The notes below the pieces were generated by a model. The model was not told the DNA's origin, made no database searches, and worked only from the letters and a program-made list of their open reading frames with translations. DNA of 46,332 bases, from NCBI GenBank assembly GCA_009842205.1, contig VYFX01000036.1, positions 40,001 through 86,332 of the forward strand. Direction: 5' to 3'. Numbering within the stretch: position 1 is the stretch's first letter; each line of letters starts with the position of its first letter. The translations under genes were made by a program, and so were the position numbers. Below are positions 36,028 through 44,612 of this stretch, piece after piece. This DNA is from Paracoccaceae bacterium (GTDB lineage: Bacteria > Pseudomonadota > Alphaproteobacteria > Rhodobacterales > Rhodobacteraceae).

Positions 36028-37074
36028 ATGTTTTTGAAAAATGCATGGTATGTTGCTGGTTGGAGCAAGGATTTCACCCAAAAGTTGAAGGCAGAAAGGT
36101 ATCTTGACGAGAATATTGTATTTTACCGAAGGCAGGATGGGACCCCAGTAGCTCTGGAAAATGCCTGTCCCCATAGGAAACTGCCTCTTTCCATGGGTAA
36201 AATTGTTAATGACAACATTGAATGCGGATATCATGGATTAACCTTTGATGGAGCAGGCAAATGTGTCTTTGCACCAACCCAACCAGACAGCATTCCCCCA
36301 AGGGCCAAGGTCAAATCCTATCCGGTAATCGATCGCTACAGATTATTGTGGATTTGGATGGGGGAACCTGAATTGGCCGATCCCGACAAAATCTTTTATG
36401 TGGAAAATCATGACAATCCAGATTGGGGTTATACCGATGGTGGTGTCCTTGACATTGATTGTAATTATCTTTGGATTGCCGATAACCTTTTGGATCCCAG
36501 CCATGTTGCCTGGGTACATGTAACAACTTTTGCTGGTGCCGGTACAGAGGACCAACCCCTTGAAGTTGAAAAAACACCTCAAGGGGTCATCGTTCACAGA
36601 TGGATAAGCGGCAAGATGCCTTCGCCTTATTATGCCAAACTGGTTAAATTCGAAGGACCTTGTGACCGCCTGCAACACTATGAAATGTGTTTTCCGGCCA
36701 TTGGTCTTAATAAATCAGTTTATACCCCTGTGGGAACCGGTGGAAAGGGAGCCGACCCAATCCCCGAAACACTCATTAACATCTCCTACAATTTCATGAC
36801 CCCGATTTCTGAGAATAAAACACGGTATTTCTGGTTTCAACACCGCAATACCGAACCTCATAACAAGGCGGTATCAGAACAAATGAACAAAGGGGCCTAT
36901 TTTGCCTTCGAGGAAGACCGTGACATATTGGTAGCAGTCCATGAAGGCATGGCAAACAAGACCTCACCCAACATTGACCTTGGTTTGGATGCTGGAGCCA
37001 AATTGTTTCGCAGATCCCTTGCAAAACTCATTGATGCTGAAGAAAACCAAATAATTCGTGATAATCCGGGTTAG
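36028..37074 (+). CDS. Rieske non-haem iron oxygenase, VanA-type
   Basis: The 348-residue oxygenase begins FLKNAWYVAGWS, typical of the vanillate O-demethylase oxygenase family. It has the Rieske site Cys47-x-His49 (ACPHR) and Cys66-x2-His69 (CGYHG), and the mononuclear iron motif with Asp156, His159 and His164 (NLLDPSHVAWVH). VanA-type enzymes demethylate or hydroxylate small aromatic acids using electrons from a VanB-type reductase (FMN, NAD, [2Fe-2S]). There is no separate vanB gene, yet exactly that domain set is fused to the convergently transcribed dehalogenase. The gene starts 51 bases after the Rieske ferredoxin. Substrate is unknown; a methoxylated or halogenated aromatic acid is a guess. 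Confidence 0.88.
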   Translation: MFLKNAWYVAGWSKDFTQKLKAERYLDENIVFYRRQDGTPVALENACPHRKLPLSMGKIVNDNIECGYHGLTFDGAGKCVFAPTQPDSIPPRAKVKSYPVIDRYRLLWIWMGEPELADPDKIFYVENHDNPDWGYTDGGVLDIDCNYLWIADNLLDPSHVAWVHVTTFAGAGTEDQPLEVEKTPQGVIVHRWISGKMPSPYYAKLVKFEGPCDRLQHYEMCFPAIGLNKSVYTPVGTGGKGADPIPETLINISYNFMTPISENKTRYFWFQHRNTEPHNKAVSEQMNKGAYFAFEEDRDILVAVHEGMANKTSPNIDLGLDAGAKLFRRSLAKLIDAEENQIIRDNPG

Positions 37075-37173
37075 CCGAGCGAATAAATAATAATATTCAT
37101 CCAAATCTGTTATTGTCTTTGGAATGCCAAAATGCGGTAGTGAGTCACTTATGGGACAGGCTATGATACCTAT

Positions 37174-40100
37174 TTACAGATCAATTGATAAGGTCTCATC
37201 CTTGGAAACTGCTCGGGAACAGCAGAGAAGCATTTTTCCTTCCCTTTCCCTCTTTGAAAGCACATAATCCCGATGGTCAACATTCCCTTCCGAATAATTC
37301 ACATGGCATACACCACAAATACCATCAGAGCATTTTGTATCAACAATTATTCCTTTTTTGGCCAATGCTTCAAGGGCACTCTCATCCTTCGAAACCGGGA
37401 CAATCAATGAACTTTTGGTCAAATTCAGGTTAAAGGGATGATTTTCCCTTTCAGGTGGTTCGGGAACAGAGAAAAACTCCTGAGCCAGACTTTCCTCAGG
37501 CCAACCCTTCTGAGTGGCCATTTCCAGCACGGAACTCATATAGCGTTCACTTCCACATACATAAAGCAAATACCCTTCACGATAGCCTGGAATGACCTTT
37601 TCTAGCCGAGCACGAGAGTTCAAATCGGAAAAGTAAAATTTAACTGCAGAAGCCCACTCAACTTTTCTTAATTCATCTGAGAAAGCATATTGTTCGTGAT
37701 TTCTTGCGCTGTAATGCAGCTCAAAGGATTTACCGGAACGATTTAATTCATGTGCCATCGAAATAAGCGGGGTAACACCAATACCCCCGGCCATCAGCAG
37801 GTAGAACTTGCCATTCATGTCAAGCTGGAAATGGTTTCTTGGAAGTGAAATATGGGTCTTACGCCCCTTTCTGAATATTCTGTACATGAGGTTTGAACCA
37901 CCCCTTCCATCTGTTTCATTCTGTATTCCAAGTACATATCTGGAATTGTCATGGGGATCGCCAGCGAGTGAAAACTGCCTCTGGAATTCCGGCGCTATCA
38001 CCACATCAACATGAGAGCCCGCTGTAAATTCCGGCAATGGTTCACCATCCCTCCTTGATAATTCAACCTTGAATTGATCCGTGGAATAATCTTCCCTCTC
38101 CTTGACTTCGACCTGAAAAACAGGGGGTTCACCTTCTATCCTGGGAGCTTGGGGTACCAAATCATGAGTTTCTCCCTTTTCAATTCGTTTGCGGTATTCT
38201 TCAGGAGTAAGAAGTTCCTTGTACCTGAGGATGCCTTCTTCCCTGTTCAGAATATGAGCTATTGGATAGGGTTTTGGCATTTTGTCAGCCGGATAGACGG
38301 CAAGGGTCTGGTCCTCGTATTTCAGATCCAGATCTTTGCTTAACCCCCTTTCATGGGTTGCCTTGGCCAAGACATATTGCCCTGTTTCACGGTTAAGTTC
38401 AATATCCCACCACCATTTCTTGATCGGATTTATTTCACCTCTTCCCACATAATCATCCAGTTTGGCCAAAGGTTTGGCCATAATCGGTACATTGGTTGCG
38501 ACCCATCTAAAAGGTGCTTCAGCAAACAGCCCCTCAAGATTCCAGGGGCAGGTTTTCATGCATCTCCCACACATTCCCCCAGCCGAATTAGTCAGGCGGT
38601 ACCTCGTACACTTCTCGGCATCGGATTTCCAAATTTCATACCCATTGTACATCAGTTTGGGGCCAGCTGTTATGGCTCCAGATGGGCATTCTCTTGCACA
38701 TTTGTTGCATGATTCACAAAACCTTTGGAGACCAAAATCAATGGGTTTGTCATGTTTCATGGGCATTGAAGTTGTTACTGCTCCGGCTTTCAATCTCGGA
38801 CCCAGGAAGGGATTTAATATCACTTCTCCTATTCGGCTTACCTCACCCAATCCCGAAAGCAGCAGTAATGGTGGTTGCATGACCTCACTATCCAGGACGG
38901 AATGGACTCTGGCCGAATATCCCAGACGTCTTATTTGCTCGGCAATAACACCTCCTATCAGGGAAAACCTGAGGTACGCCCGCATCGACTGGGCAACTGA
39001 AATCCAATCATCTCCGGAAGCCCCCTCCATGGTGTCATACCCTTGATCAAAAAGCATGGAGATCGCATTGTCATGATACGGTTTTAGTTCGTTCCCACCA
39101 GAATCATGAGAGTAATATGCCCACTCTGGTGCACGGGACAAACCTACAGCATCTGTTGATAGGTAGTAACAAGCTGCCTTGATATTGTCGGCATTAACCT
39201 CAGGACACTCGGTACTTTTGCTGACCGGTCCCCGGGCATCGCCAAATTGAAGCAGTAACAAGGCTCCCAAGGCCCTACGGGCACAAGCTCCAATGGGGCT
39301 TTTCATCACGTAAAAACCACCCTTGGCAGCTTCCTGAACCGACTTTCCCATATCACCAAAAAGAGCTCTTGCAAAAAAATCTGCCCTTTTGGGGAATCTG
39401 GGGACCCTGGCTTCATCAATCAGTGTGGTGGGTTCCTCAACCCTCTTTATTTTTTCAAAAGGATGAGGTCCAAGTCTGAATTCCCTATCTTTGTAAGGAA
39501 TGCTTGTACTTTTTCTTTTGCCGGTACCCACACCAAATTGCCATGCCAGTTTGTTACTCATGGTCTCCTGACCTCTTCCACTGACATCAAGAGGCATATC
39601 TGGTTGAAGTTCCAAATCAGTTGTTACGGCTGCCAGACCAAATCTGCCTTGTACAAATGGATTGGCCAGCTTTCCATCGCTAACCAGACATAGCCCCGAA
39701 GAGACAGCCAACCTGTTCAGGTCAACCTCGGTTGTTGTTTGGCTATGGCTGCGGGCGGAATATCCGAGCAAGCGAAGGTAATTTGCTATTACTACGGAAA
39801 CATTGGCTGTCAGTAATGCAGCACGTTCCTTTTGGGTACCGATAATCCACTCCGTTCCCTTTTCATCCGGGGTCGGATCACGTGTATATTCAATTAGGAA
39901 TACCAAAGCTGATTTATGTGTTGAAATATTTTGATATTTCCTTTTTGTGGCTTCAAGAATATCGGCATAAATGGCATCAACACCAGCTGCATAGGTTGTT
40001 GGTTGTCCTTCTTCCAATTCCTTTCTTATTCCATCAATCATGGGATTTCTGATTGGAATTTCCAATTGATGGGCAGGGGAAAGTGATGTTATGCCCACCA

Positions 40101-40389
40101 TGGACGCATCAAAATAATAGCTTGCGGCCTTGAAGTGATTTGATCTTTCCGTCAGGTCTTCGGGTATTTCAGCCTTGATACCATTGCAATTGCCATCTCG
40201 GACGGTATCCATCAAGGCCAGGAATCTTGCAATTGAATGGGAGATTGATTCAGGGTTTTCGGAATTGAATGCCAGGGGAGTCATCTCCGATACGGCAGCA
40301 AGGTCGGGCTCAACATAGGTACGTTGCAATTTCTCCAATGGGAATGGCCCCAGATGAAATGGCCTGTTTCGGGTAGAAAAAAAATTCAT
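37174..40389 (-). CDS. Reductive dehalogenase fused to an FMN/NAD/[2Fe-2S] reductase
   Basis: The 1071-residue protein has three parts. Residues 1-550 hold two similar cobalamin-fold modules (11-268 and 304-551), each with an FxLGPxPxEK start, an LGYSARxHS segment and an NPF...AVTT stretch. Residues 551-620 carry two [4Fe-4S] motifs (Cys558, 561, 564, 568; Cys594, 607, 610, 614P). From about 750 there is a phthalate-dioxygenase-reductase-like unit: RQFSLAGDP flavin motif (804-812), AGGIGVTP NAD motif (867-874) and a plant-type [2Fe-2S] site (Cys1020, 1025, 1028, 1056/1057). Tyr472, Lys534 and Arg598 keep exactly the spacing I recall for the catalytic Tyr426, Lys488, Arg552 of NpRdhA. There is no Tat signal and no RdhB anchor gene, so it should be cytosolic. 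It resembles BhbA of Comamonas, a catabolic dehalogenase. The halogenated substrate is unknown. Confidence 0.9.
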   Translation of the reverse strand: MNFFSTRNRPFHLGPFPLEKLQRTYVEPDLAAVSEMTPLAFNSENPESISHSIARFLALMDTVRDGNCNGIKAEIPEDLTERSNHFKAASYYFDASMVGITSLSPAHQLEIPIRNPMIDGIRKELEEGQPTTYAAGVDAIYADILEATKRKYQNISTHKSALVFLIEYTRDPTPDEKGTEWIIGTQKERAALLTANVSVVIANYLRLLGYSARSHSQTTTEVDLNRLAVSSGLCLVSDGKLANPFVQGRFGLAAVTTDLELQPDMPLDVSGRGQETMSNKLAWQFGVGTGKRKSTSIPYKDREFRLGPHPFEKIKRVEEPTTLIDEARVPRFPKRADFFARALFGDMGKSVQEAAKGGFYVMKSPIGACARRALGALLLLQFGDARGPVSKSTECPEVNADNIKAACYYLSTDAVGLSRAPEWAYYSHDSGGNELKPYHDNAISMLFDQGYDTMEGASGDDWISVAQSMRAYLRFSLIGGVIAEQIRRLGYSARVHSVLDSEVMQPPLLLLSGLGEVSRIGEVILNPFLGPRLKAGAVTTSMPMKHDKPIDFGLQRFCESCNKCARECPSGAITAGPKLMYNGYEIWKSDAEKCTRYRLTNSAGGMCGRCMKTCPWNLEGLFAEAPFRWVATNVPIMAKPLAKLDDYVGRGEINPIKKWWWDIELNRETGQYVLAKATHERGLSKDLDLKYEDQTLAVYPADKMPKPYPIAHILNREEGILRYKELLTPEEYRKRIEKGETHDLVPQAPRIEGEPPVFQVEVKEREDYSTDQFKVELSRRDGEPLPEFTAGSHVDVVIAPEFQRQFSLAGDPHDNSRYVLGIQNETDGRGGSNLMYRIFRKGRKTHISLPRNHFQLDMNGKFYLLMAGGIGVTPLISMAHELNRSGKSFELHYSARNHEQYAFSDELRKVEWASAVKFYFSDLNSRARLEKVIPGYREGYLLYVCGSERYMSSVLEMATQKGWPEESLAQEFFSVPEPPERENHPFNLNLTKSSLIVPVSKDESALEALAKKGIIVDTKCSDGICGVCHVNYSEGNVDHRDYVLSKREREGKMLLCCSRAVSKDETLSIDL

Positions 40390-40644
40390 CGCCTGATTAA
40401 CCCCTGAATATTTCTCCTGATGCTTGTCAGGCTTGATCTTTCTTCAGGTGCGGGAAAAGAATTTCAACCCCCTGGAATTCTCTGGTATTCTCCATCTGGA
40501 TTATGCCGTCCTGAAATATCTTTGAATTGTTAACTGGTTTATAAATAATATTGTGATTATGGTTTGTTTCACTTCTTCAAGAATAATTACCCATGTTCCC
40601 AGTAAGGGTTGAAGCATACTATCAACATTCCAAGTGTATAGAAA
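40390..40644. other. Divergent spacer between dehalogenase and antiporter genes, 255 bp
   Basis: This spacer must hold promoters in both directions. On the minus strand a 22-codon frame (40427-40495) starts ATG-GAG-AAT and ends 38 bases before the dehalogenase ATG; it has no strong ribosome-binding site and could be a leader peptide or chance. An AT-rich patch around 40520-40555 holds TTGAAT (40522-40527) followed after 18 bases by TAATAT on the plus strand, a weak promoter candidate for the antiporter. No cobalamin riboswitch was recognised. Confidence 0.4.
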
Positions 40645-42660
40645 GTGGATAATTTTCTTTTTCAAGCAACGATTTATCTTGCCGCTGCCGTTATCGCGGT
40701 TCCCCTGTCAAAGAAGTGGGGGTTGGGATCGGTTCTGGGGTACCTTTTCGCCGGCATAATCATAGGTCAGTTGAATCTTCTTATGGGAACCGGTTTCTCG
40801 GACCTGCATGGTGTGGCCGAGTTTGGTATCATAATGCTTCTCTTTGTCATAGGATTGGAATTGGAGCCCAAGCAACTATGGCAATTGCGAACAAAACTTC
40901 TCGGACTTGGCGGTTTGCAGATTGTATTGACAACCTTTGCCTTGGCTGTAGCCTTTAAATTTTTAGGGTATGAAACCGGTGAGAGCATTGCCCTGGGCCT
41001 GGCCTTCTCCCTGTCATCAACAGCAATGGTACTGCAAACACTGTCAGAGAAAGGATTGACTCAATCTGAAGGCGGCAGGTCCACACTATCCGTATTACTT
41101 ACTCAGGATGTTGCCTTTATTCCGATGCTGATCATAATTCCCTTGCTGGCAACCAATCCAACCGCTGTAGTCGAATCCGAATTGCAAGGTGCCCATTCAA
41201 CTTCCAGTGAAGAGGGATTGGGAATCGCCTTGACCCTGATCGAGCAACTTCCACCATGGGGAAGTGCCGGAATTACCCTTGTCTCAATAGTATTGGTCAT
41301 TGCCTTTGGATATTTCGTGGTACGACCGATGTTTCATTATATCAGTTCCTCGGGATTGATCGAAATATCCACAGCAGCTACTCTGTTTGTAGTTGTATTT
41401 GCCTCGCTGATGATGACATTGGTCGGATTTTCACCCGCCTTGGGAACATTTTTGGCAGGTGTTGTCTTGGCCACCTCCGAATTTCGTCATGAAATGCGTT
41501 CACACATCGAACCTTTCAAAGGATTGTTTCTTGGGCTGTTTTTCATCACCGTCGGATCAGGTATCAACTTTCTTACCCTTTACCAGAACATTTTTTTGGT
41601 CCTTATTTTAACCTTTGGTTTGATCGCCATAAAAGTGGGTGTTCTCTATGCCCTGTCACTGATTTTCAGAATCAGGGGCCGGGACAAGTGGCTCTTTGTT
41701 CTTGGTTTGGCTCAAGGTGGTGAATTCGCCTTCATTCTGTTGCAATTCATGTCCCAGACCGGAGTCATTATCAAGGGTGAAGAAAATACCTTGACGCTTG
41801 TGGTTACCTTATCGTTGGTTTTTACCCCAGCCTTGTTTATTGCCTATGAGTACATTGCCAGAAAAAAGGGGATAGAAGGGGATCCACTTACCGATGATAT
41901 AACTGAAGAGGGTGAAATCATTATAGCAGGGATCGGAAGATTTGGAGAAGTCGTTAACGATATGGTTGCTGCCAATGGGTATAAAACAACTGTACTTGAC
42001 AACAATTACCAAAAAGTCAAACTCATGCGTACCTTGGGTTACAAGGCATTCCTAGGGGATCCCACAAGACCCGAATTGATAGAATCGGCCGGTTTGGCCA
42101 ATGCGGCAATTTTGGTAGTGGCAATTGATAAGCGGGAAAACATTACGGAAATCGTGCAGTATGCAAGACGAAAACGACCAGACCTTCATATCATTACAAG
42201 AGCCTTGGACCGCCAGCATGTATTTGAGCTATACCAGGCAGGAGCATCAGATATTGTTAGGGAAACCTTCGACAGTTCACTCCGGGCAGGAAGATATGTC
42301 CTGCAAAAAATGGGAATACCGGAAGAGGAAGCCCATATCCGAACCAGGGGTTTTTACAAATTCAATCGGCGGGCAACCAGAGAATTGGCTGCTGTATGGG
42401 ACCCTGATATCCCCCTGGAAAAAAATCAGGCCTTTCTTAACAAGATCAGGGACCTGAACAAATCCATAGACTCCTCAATAGGCATCCCCAAGGAAGATCT
42501 ACCTCAGGGTGAGAGATTATCCGAGCAGGCGAAAATTGATTCCAATATTACCACCGACGTAGATATGAAGGAAGTTGACACCCCGGAAATCGAAGTCATA
42601 CCTGTGAAGGGGGAGGTTATTGATCAGGATGAATTTACGAAAAATTCCCCCAAATCGTGA
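40645..42660 (+). CDS. CPA2-type monovalent cation/H+ antiporter with TrkA-N domain (KefB-like)
   Basis: The 671-residue protein has about 12 membrane segments (residues 5-405) with GYLFAGIIIGQ and SLSSTAMVLQTLSEKG motifs typical of Kef-type K+/H+ exchangers. Next comes a cytosolic RCK (TrkA-N) Rossmann domain from about 430 (IAGIGRFGEVV...LGDPTRPELIESAGL) and an acidic C-terminal tail of about 100 residues. It probably exports K+ in response to electrophiles or pH stress at the inner membrane. The start is GTG 40645; no ancillary KefF/KefG gene is adjacent. Electrophile-gated export next to a dehalogenase is suggestive but may be coincidence. It converges on cobT with an 11-base gap. Confidence 0.88.
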   Translation: MDNFLFQATIYLAAAVIAVPLSKKWGLGSVLGYLFAGIIIGQLNLLMGTGFSDLHGVAEFGIIMLLFVIGLELEPKQLWQLRTKLLGLGGLQIVLTTFALAVAFKFLGYETGESIALGLAFSLSSTAMVLQTLSEKGLTQSEGGRSTLSVLLTQDVAFIPMLIIIPLLATNPTAVVESELQGAHSTSSEEGLGIALTLIEQLPPWGSAGITLVSIVLVIAFGYFVVRPMFHYISSSGLIEISTAATLFVVVFASLMMTLVGFSPALGTFLAGVVLATSEFRHEMRSHIEPFKGLFLGLFFITVGSGINFLTLYQNIFLVLILTFGLIAIKVGVLYALSLIFRIRGRDKWLFVLGLAQGGEFAFILLQFMSQTGVIIKGEENTLTLVVTLSLVFTPALFIAYEYIARKKGIEGDPLTDDITEEGEIIIAGIGRFGEVVNDMVAANGYKTTVLDNNYQKVKLMRTLGYKAFLGDPTRPELIESAGLANAAILVVAIDKRENITEIVQYARRKRPDLHIITRALDRQHVFELYQAGASDIVRETFDSSLRAGRYVLQKMGIPEEEAHIRTRGFYKFNRRATRELAAVWDPDIPLEKNQAFLNKIRDLNKSIDSSIGIPKEDLPQGERLSEQAKIDSNITTDVDMKEVDTPEIEVIPVKGEVIDQDEFTKNSPKS

Positions 42661-42671
42661 CCATTGGTAAT

Positions 42672-43712
42672 TCAACTTTTGTTTGCAACCATTGCCTCGG
42701 AAAAGGTTGCCATCCCACCATGACATCTTACTGCTGCTCTCAGGATATGAGCTGCTACCCCTGCCCCGGAAGCTTCCCCCAGCCTCATATCCAAATCCAG
42801 CAAGGGCCTGAGATTCATTTCCTTCAATAATTGAGCGTGCGCTTTTTCAGCAGACCGATGTCCAGCTACAACATGGGTCAATAGTTCCTGGTCAATTTTG
42901 AACAATACCGCAGCCACGGAAGTACATATATAACCATCCAAAATAACCGGGATGGACTTTAGCCGGGCACTGAATATTGCTCCTGCCAAGGCAACGAGTT
43001 CCCTTCCGCCTAGGCACCTGAGTACCTCCAGAGGTGAATCCAACATTTCCCGATGTCGTTTCAATCCCCTGTTAATTACCTCTATCTTCAGTCCAAGCTG
43101 GTGGTCATCAATGCCAGTACCCTTCCCTGCCCAATCCTTTGCATTACCACCAAACAGGGCGGTTGCAATCGCTGCAGCTGAAGTCGTATTACCGATACCC
43201 ATCTCTCCGGGAATAACCAGATCATGTCTCTCGTCTACCGCTTCAAAACCCAGATAAAAGGCTTCAGAAAATTCTTCCCTGCTCATTGCCTCTTCCTCGG
43301 TGAAGTCTCTCGTAGGTATATCCAGATCAATCGGAACTACCTTCAAGGTTGATGGAAGAAGACTTGCCAATTGATTTATGGCGGCCCCTCCCTGTTGGAA
43401 ATTGCCAACCATCTGATGGGTCACTTCCATGGGAAAGGCCGAAACTCCACTTCGGGCAACCCCGTGATTGCCTGCAAAAATTGCAATCAGGATGGAATCA
43501 ATATCCCTTTTGCCGGCCCCCTGCCAACCAGCATACCAGATGGCAAGGTCTTCAAGCCTTCCCAATGAACCCAATGGCTTGGTTAATTCCTTATTCCTGG
43601 TCGTGGCTTCATTAATATAGTCAGAATTAGGTTGCGAGAGGTATTGCAGTGATTCCTGAATAAATTTAATGGGATCACGATCATTTTGGTGGGTGGATAA
43701 AACCTTGTTCAT
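42672..43712 (-). CDS. cobT: Nicotinate-nucleotide:dimethylbenzimidazole phosphoribosyltransferase
   Basis: CobT makes alpha-ribazole phosphate, the lower-ligand nucleotide of cobalamin. The 346-residue protein matches family length and shows the GEMGIGNTTSAAAIATAL substrate-binding motif, the AGNHGVARSGVSAFP motif and the catalytic glutamate at Glu313 in MRLGEASGAG. It runs divergently from cobS with 73 bases between the starts. Both genes act in the last steps of vitamin B12 assembly in the cytosol and membrane. The complete corrin pathway is not in this window, so they could serve de novo synthesis or salvage. Confidence 0.95.
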   Translation of the reverse strand: MNKVLSTHQNDRDPIKFIQESLQYLSQPNSDYINEATTRNKELTKPLGSLGRLEDLAIWYAGWQGAGKRDIDSILIAIFAGNHGVARSGVSAFPMEVTHQMVGNFQQGGAAINQLASLLPSTLKVVPIDLDIPTRDFTEEEAMSREEFSEAFYLGFEAVDERHDLVIPGEMGIGNTTSAAAIATALFGGNAKDWAGKGTGIDDHQLGLKIEVINRGLKRHREMLDSPLEVLRCLGGRELVALAGAIFSARLKSIPVILDGYICTSVAAVLFKIDQELLTHVVAGHRSAEKAHAQLLKEMNLRPLLDLDMRLGEASGAGVAAHILRAAVRCHGGMATFSEAMVANKS

Positions 43713-43785
43713 GTGTTAATTTCTTTCCTGATTGGATTTAATTTGGCATTCTAGAAATAAAGCTTTTTTGGGACAACTTACCATA

Positions 43786-44553
43786 ATGCAAATGTTGCAA
43801 CTTCCAAAAAAAATAACATCCGATCTTGCCACATCCCTGGGCCTTTTTACTAGAATCCCTGTCAAATCCAGAGCTGAGCCTACAATCCTGGGTACTACGG
43901 TCTGGTCTTGGCCAATTATTGGTGGCATAATAGGCCTTGTGGTCGGTATCATTGCCGAGGTCATGAATTCCCTGGAAGCACCCCCCGAACTCTCGGCCCT
44001 TATCATCATAACTCTTTTGATATTTATCACCGGTGGTTTTCATGAGGATGGGTTGGCGGATACCAGTGATGGATTGTGGGGCGGAAATACGCCGGAAAAA
44101 CGATTGGATATAATGAAGGACAGCAGGGTTGGGACCTTTGGTGTCCTGTCCTTGATCATTTCCATAATGTTCAGATGGGTTTTGTTAAAGTTCCTCTTTG
44201 AAAGTGGTTTCCTTGTAGGTCCCATTATTGTCGTATGCGTAATCTCAAGGTCTGCACTTGTACCCTTCATGATGATTCTTCCCAGTGCCAGAAAAACGGG
44301 GTTATCATCATCAGTTGGGAAGATTCCCCTTTGGTCGGCAGTGATTTGCTTGATCATATCTCTCCTGCCCATCTTCCTTTTCCTTGGCCCAAATGGGTTG
44401 ATACCGGTATTTTTTGGCTTGTTTATCACCCTTCCCGTTTACTTTTTGGCAAAAAAACTATTGCAAGGTCAGACGGGTGATGTATTGGGTATGTTACAAC
44501 AGCTTGTTGAAATTGGAATCCTGTTGACAATTGTCCTGTACTATACGGGGTAA
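43786..44553 (+). CDS. cobS: Cobalamin synthase (adenosylcobinamide-GDP ribazoletransferase)
   Basis: CobS joins adenosylcobinamide-GDP with alpha-ribazole to form cobalamin at the inner membrane. The 255-residue protein has five to six hydrophobic segments, the SLGLFTRIPV N-terminal motif and the acidic GGFHEDGLADTSDGLWGG signature (Mg binding). I start it at ATG 43786, since homologues begin just before SLGLFTRIPV; a TTG 18 codons upstream would add a polar extension. No cobU/cobC gene is adjacent. It is followed after 59 bases by choline sulfatase. Confidence 0.94.
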   Translation: MQMLQLPKKITSDLATSLGLFTRIPVKSRAEPTILGTTVWSWPIIGGIIGLVVGIIAEVMNSLEAPPELSALIIITLLIFITGGFHEDGLADTSDGLWGGNTPEKRLDIMKDSRVGTFGVLSLIISIMFRWVLLKFLFESGFLVGPIIVVCVISRSALVPFMMILPSARKTGLSSSVGKIPLWSAVICLIISLLPIFLFLGPNGLIPVFFGLFITLPVYFLAKKLLQGQTGDVLGMLQQLVEIGILLTIVLYYTG

Positions 44554-44612
44554 TCAATTAAGAAGAGATTTTCAAACCTATGGAATTGATCAAAAAGTGT
44601 GAGATGTAATTT

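Noticed and set aside
38462..39046. 194-codon plus-strand frame inside the dehalogenase gene
   Set aside because: Antisense to the Fe-S and cobalamin region, whose cysteine motifs and repeat make the minus-strand reading certain.
43713..43785. Cobalamin riboswitch between cobT and cobS
   Set aside because: The spacer is only 73 bases, far shorter than a B12 riboswitch, and no B12-box-like sequence was seen there or before the dehalogenase.
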